Of a stretch of DNA of 20,265 nucleotides, positions 20,184 to 20,265 are shown in pieces (position 1 is the stretch's first letter; every line of letters begins with the position of its first letter). The notes under the pieces were generated by a model that ran no database searches, was not told the DNA's origin, and saw only the letters and a list, made by a program, of their open reading frames with translations. Source of the stretch: an uncultured Collinsella sp. (GTDB lineage Bacteria > Actinomycetota > Coriobacteriia > Coriobacteriales > Coriobacteriaceae); assembly GCA_905197665.1 (NCBI GenBank), contig CAJJZP010000027.1:1-20265 (forward strand), written 5' to 3'. Both the position numbers and the translations under genes were made by a program.

Positions 20184-20265
20184 ATTACAGTCGAAATTGT
20201 CAGCCCGGGACCGTCTCGGGCTACGATTGAGGCGCGCCCAGAACGGGCCGCCGACCGGGCGCCCG
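20184..20265. other. Gene-free GC-rich end of the window
   Basis: No open frame I would defend. Two short inverted repeats are visible: AGCCCG/CGGGCT (20202-20222) and GCGCCC/GGGCGC (20234-20262), neither followed by a T-tract inside the window. It may be a leader or the 3' flank of a gene beyond the edge. Confidence 0.4.

Overview
The window looks like a chromosomal segment of a gut actinobacterium of the class Coriobacteriia, most likely Collinsella or a close relative. This rests on high-GC coding sequence, Shine-Dalgarno starts, the protein style, and the combination of mannose-family PTS genes with Amadori-product deglycases. It is a taxonomic inference, not a database match. All genes found are of ordinary bacterial size. 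The unusual content lies in the gaps, which are rich in several different hairpin repeats.

Layout. (1) 36-1921, minus strand: a PilZ-domain protein followed by a membrane-anchored protein with a TasA/camelysin-like ectodomain. (2) 2391-7271, minus strand: a carbohydrate cassette in the order GntR/UTRA regulator, EIIA, EIIB, SIS-domain deglycase, EIIC, EIID. It has an internal terminator, a 13-bp intercistronic hairpin, a final terminator, and a shared AT-rich box at three of its promoters. The set matches the Gfr/Frl scheme: PTS uptake and phosphorylation of a glycated amino acid (fructoselysine or glucoselysine), then cleavage to glucose-6-phosphate and the amine. (3) 7425-10784, plus strand: a repeat cluster, then a 1014-residue M16C (PreP-like) zinc metallopeptidase and its terminator. 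(4) 10826-13285: an accessory patch with two tandem long hairpins, LexA-like boxes, a HicA/HicB toxin-antitoxin pair, and an IS3-family (IS150-type) insertion sequence sitting in the loop of a hairpin repeat. (5) 13302-16139: 5-formyltetrahydrofolate cyclo-ligase (plus), MetA (minus, convergent), and an L-2-hydroxyacid dehydrogenase (plus). (6) 16189-20085, minus strand: recQ, then a second GntR/UTRA regulator overlapping it by one base, then a second FrlB-like SIS deglycase behind two direct-repeat operators. (7) 20137-20265: a 36-bp perfect palindrome and gene-free sequence to the window end.

How the parts work together. The two SIS deglycases, each with its own GntR/UTRA repressor but only one with a linked PTS, suggest two related glycated substrates, or one transporter serving two deglycases. 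MetA carries Glu111 and so probably makes O-acetylhomoserine.

Most notable: the IS sits with a 3-bp CAG duplication in the loop of a 15-bp-stem hairpin, and a second copy of the same hairpin sequence lies about 740 bp away. This is the pattern known for IS1397 in the REP/BIME elements of E. coli. At least six kinds of hairpin or palindromic repeat occur in 20 kb. No CRISPR array, tRNA, rRNA or prophage was seen. Gene-free stretches over 300 bases are 1922-2471, 7209-7689 and 10735-11131. Their contents are listed as features; I see nothing further in 2008-2110, 2173-2270 or 7272-7424 beyond AT-rich promoter-like sequence.
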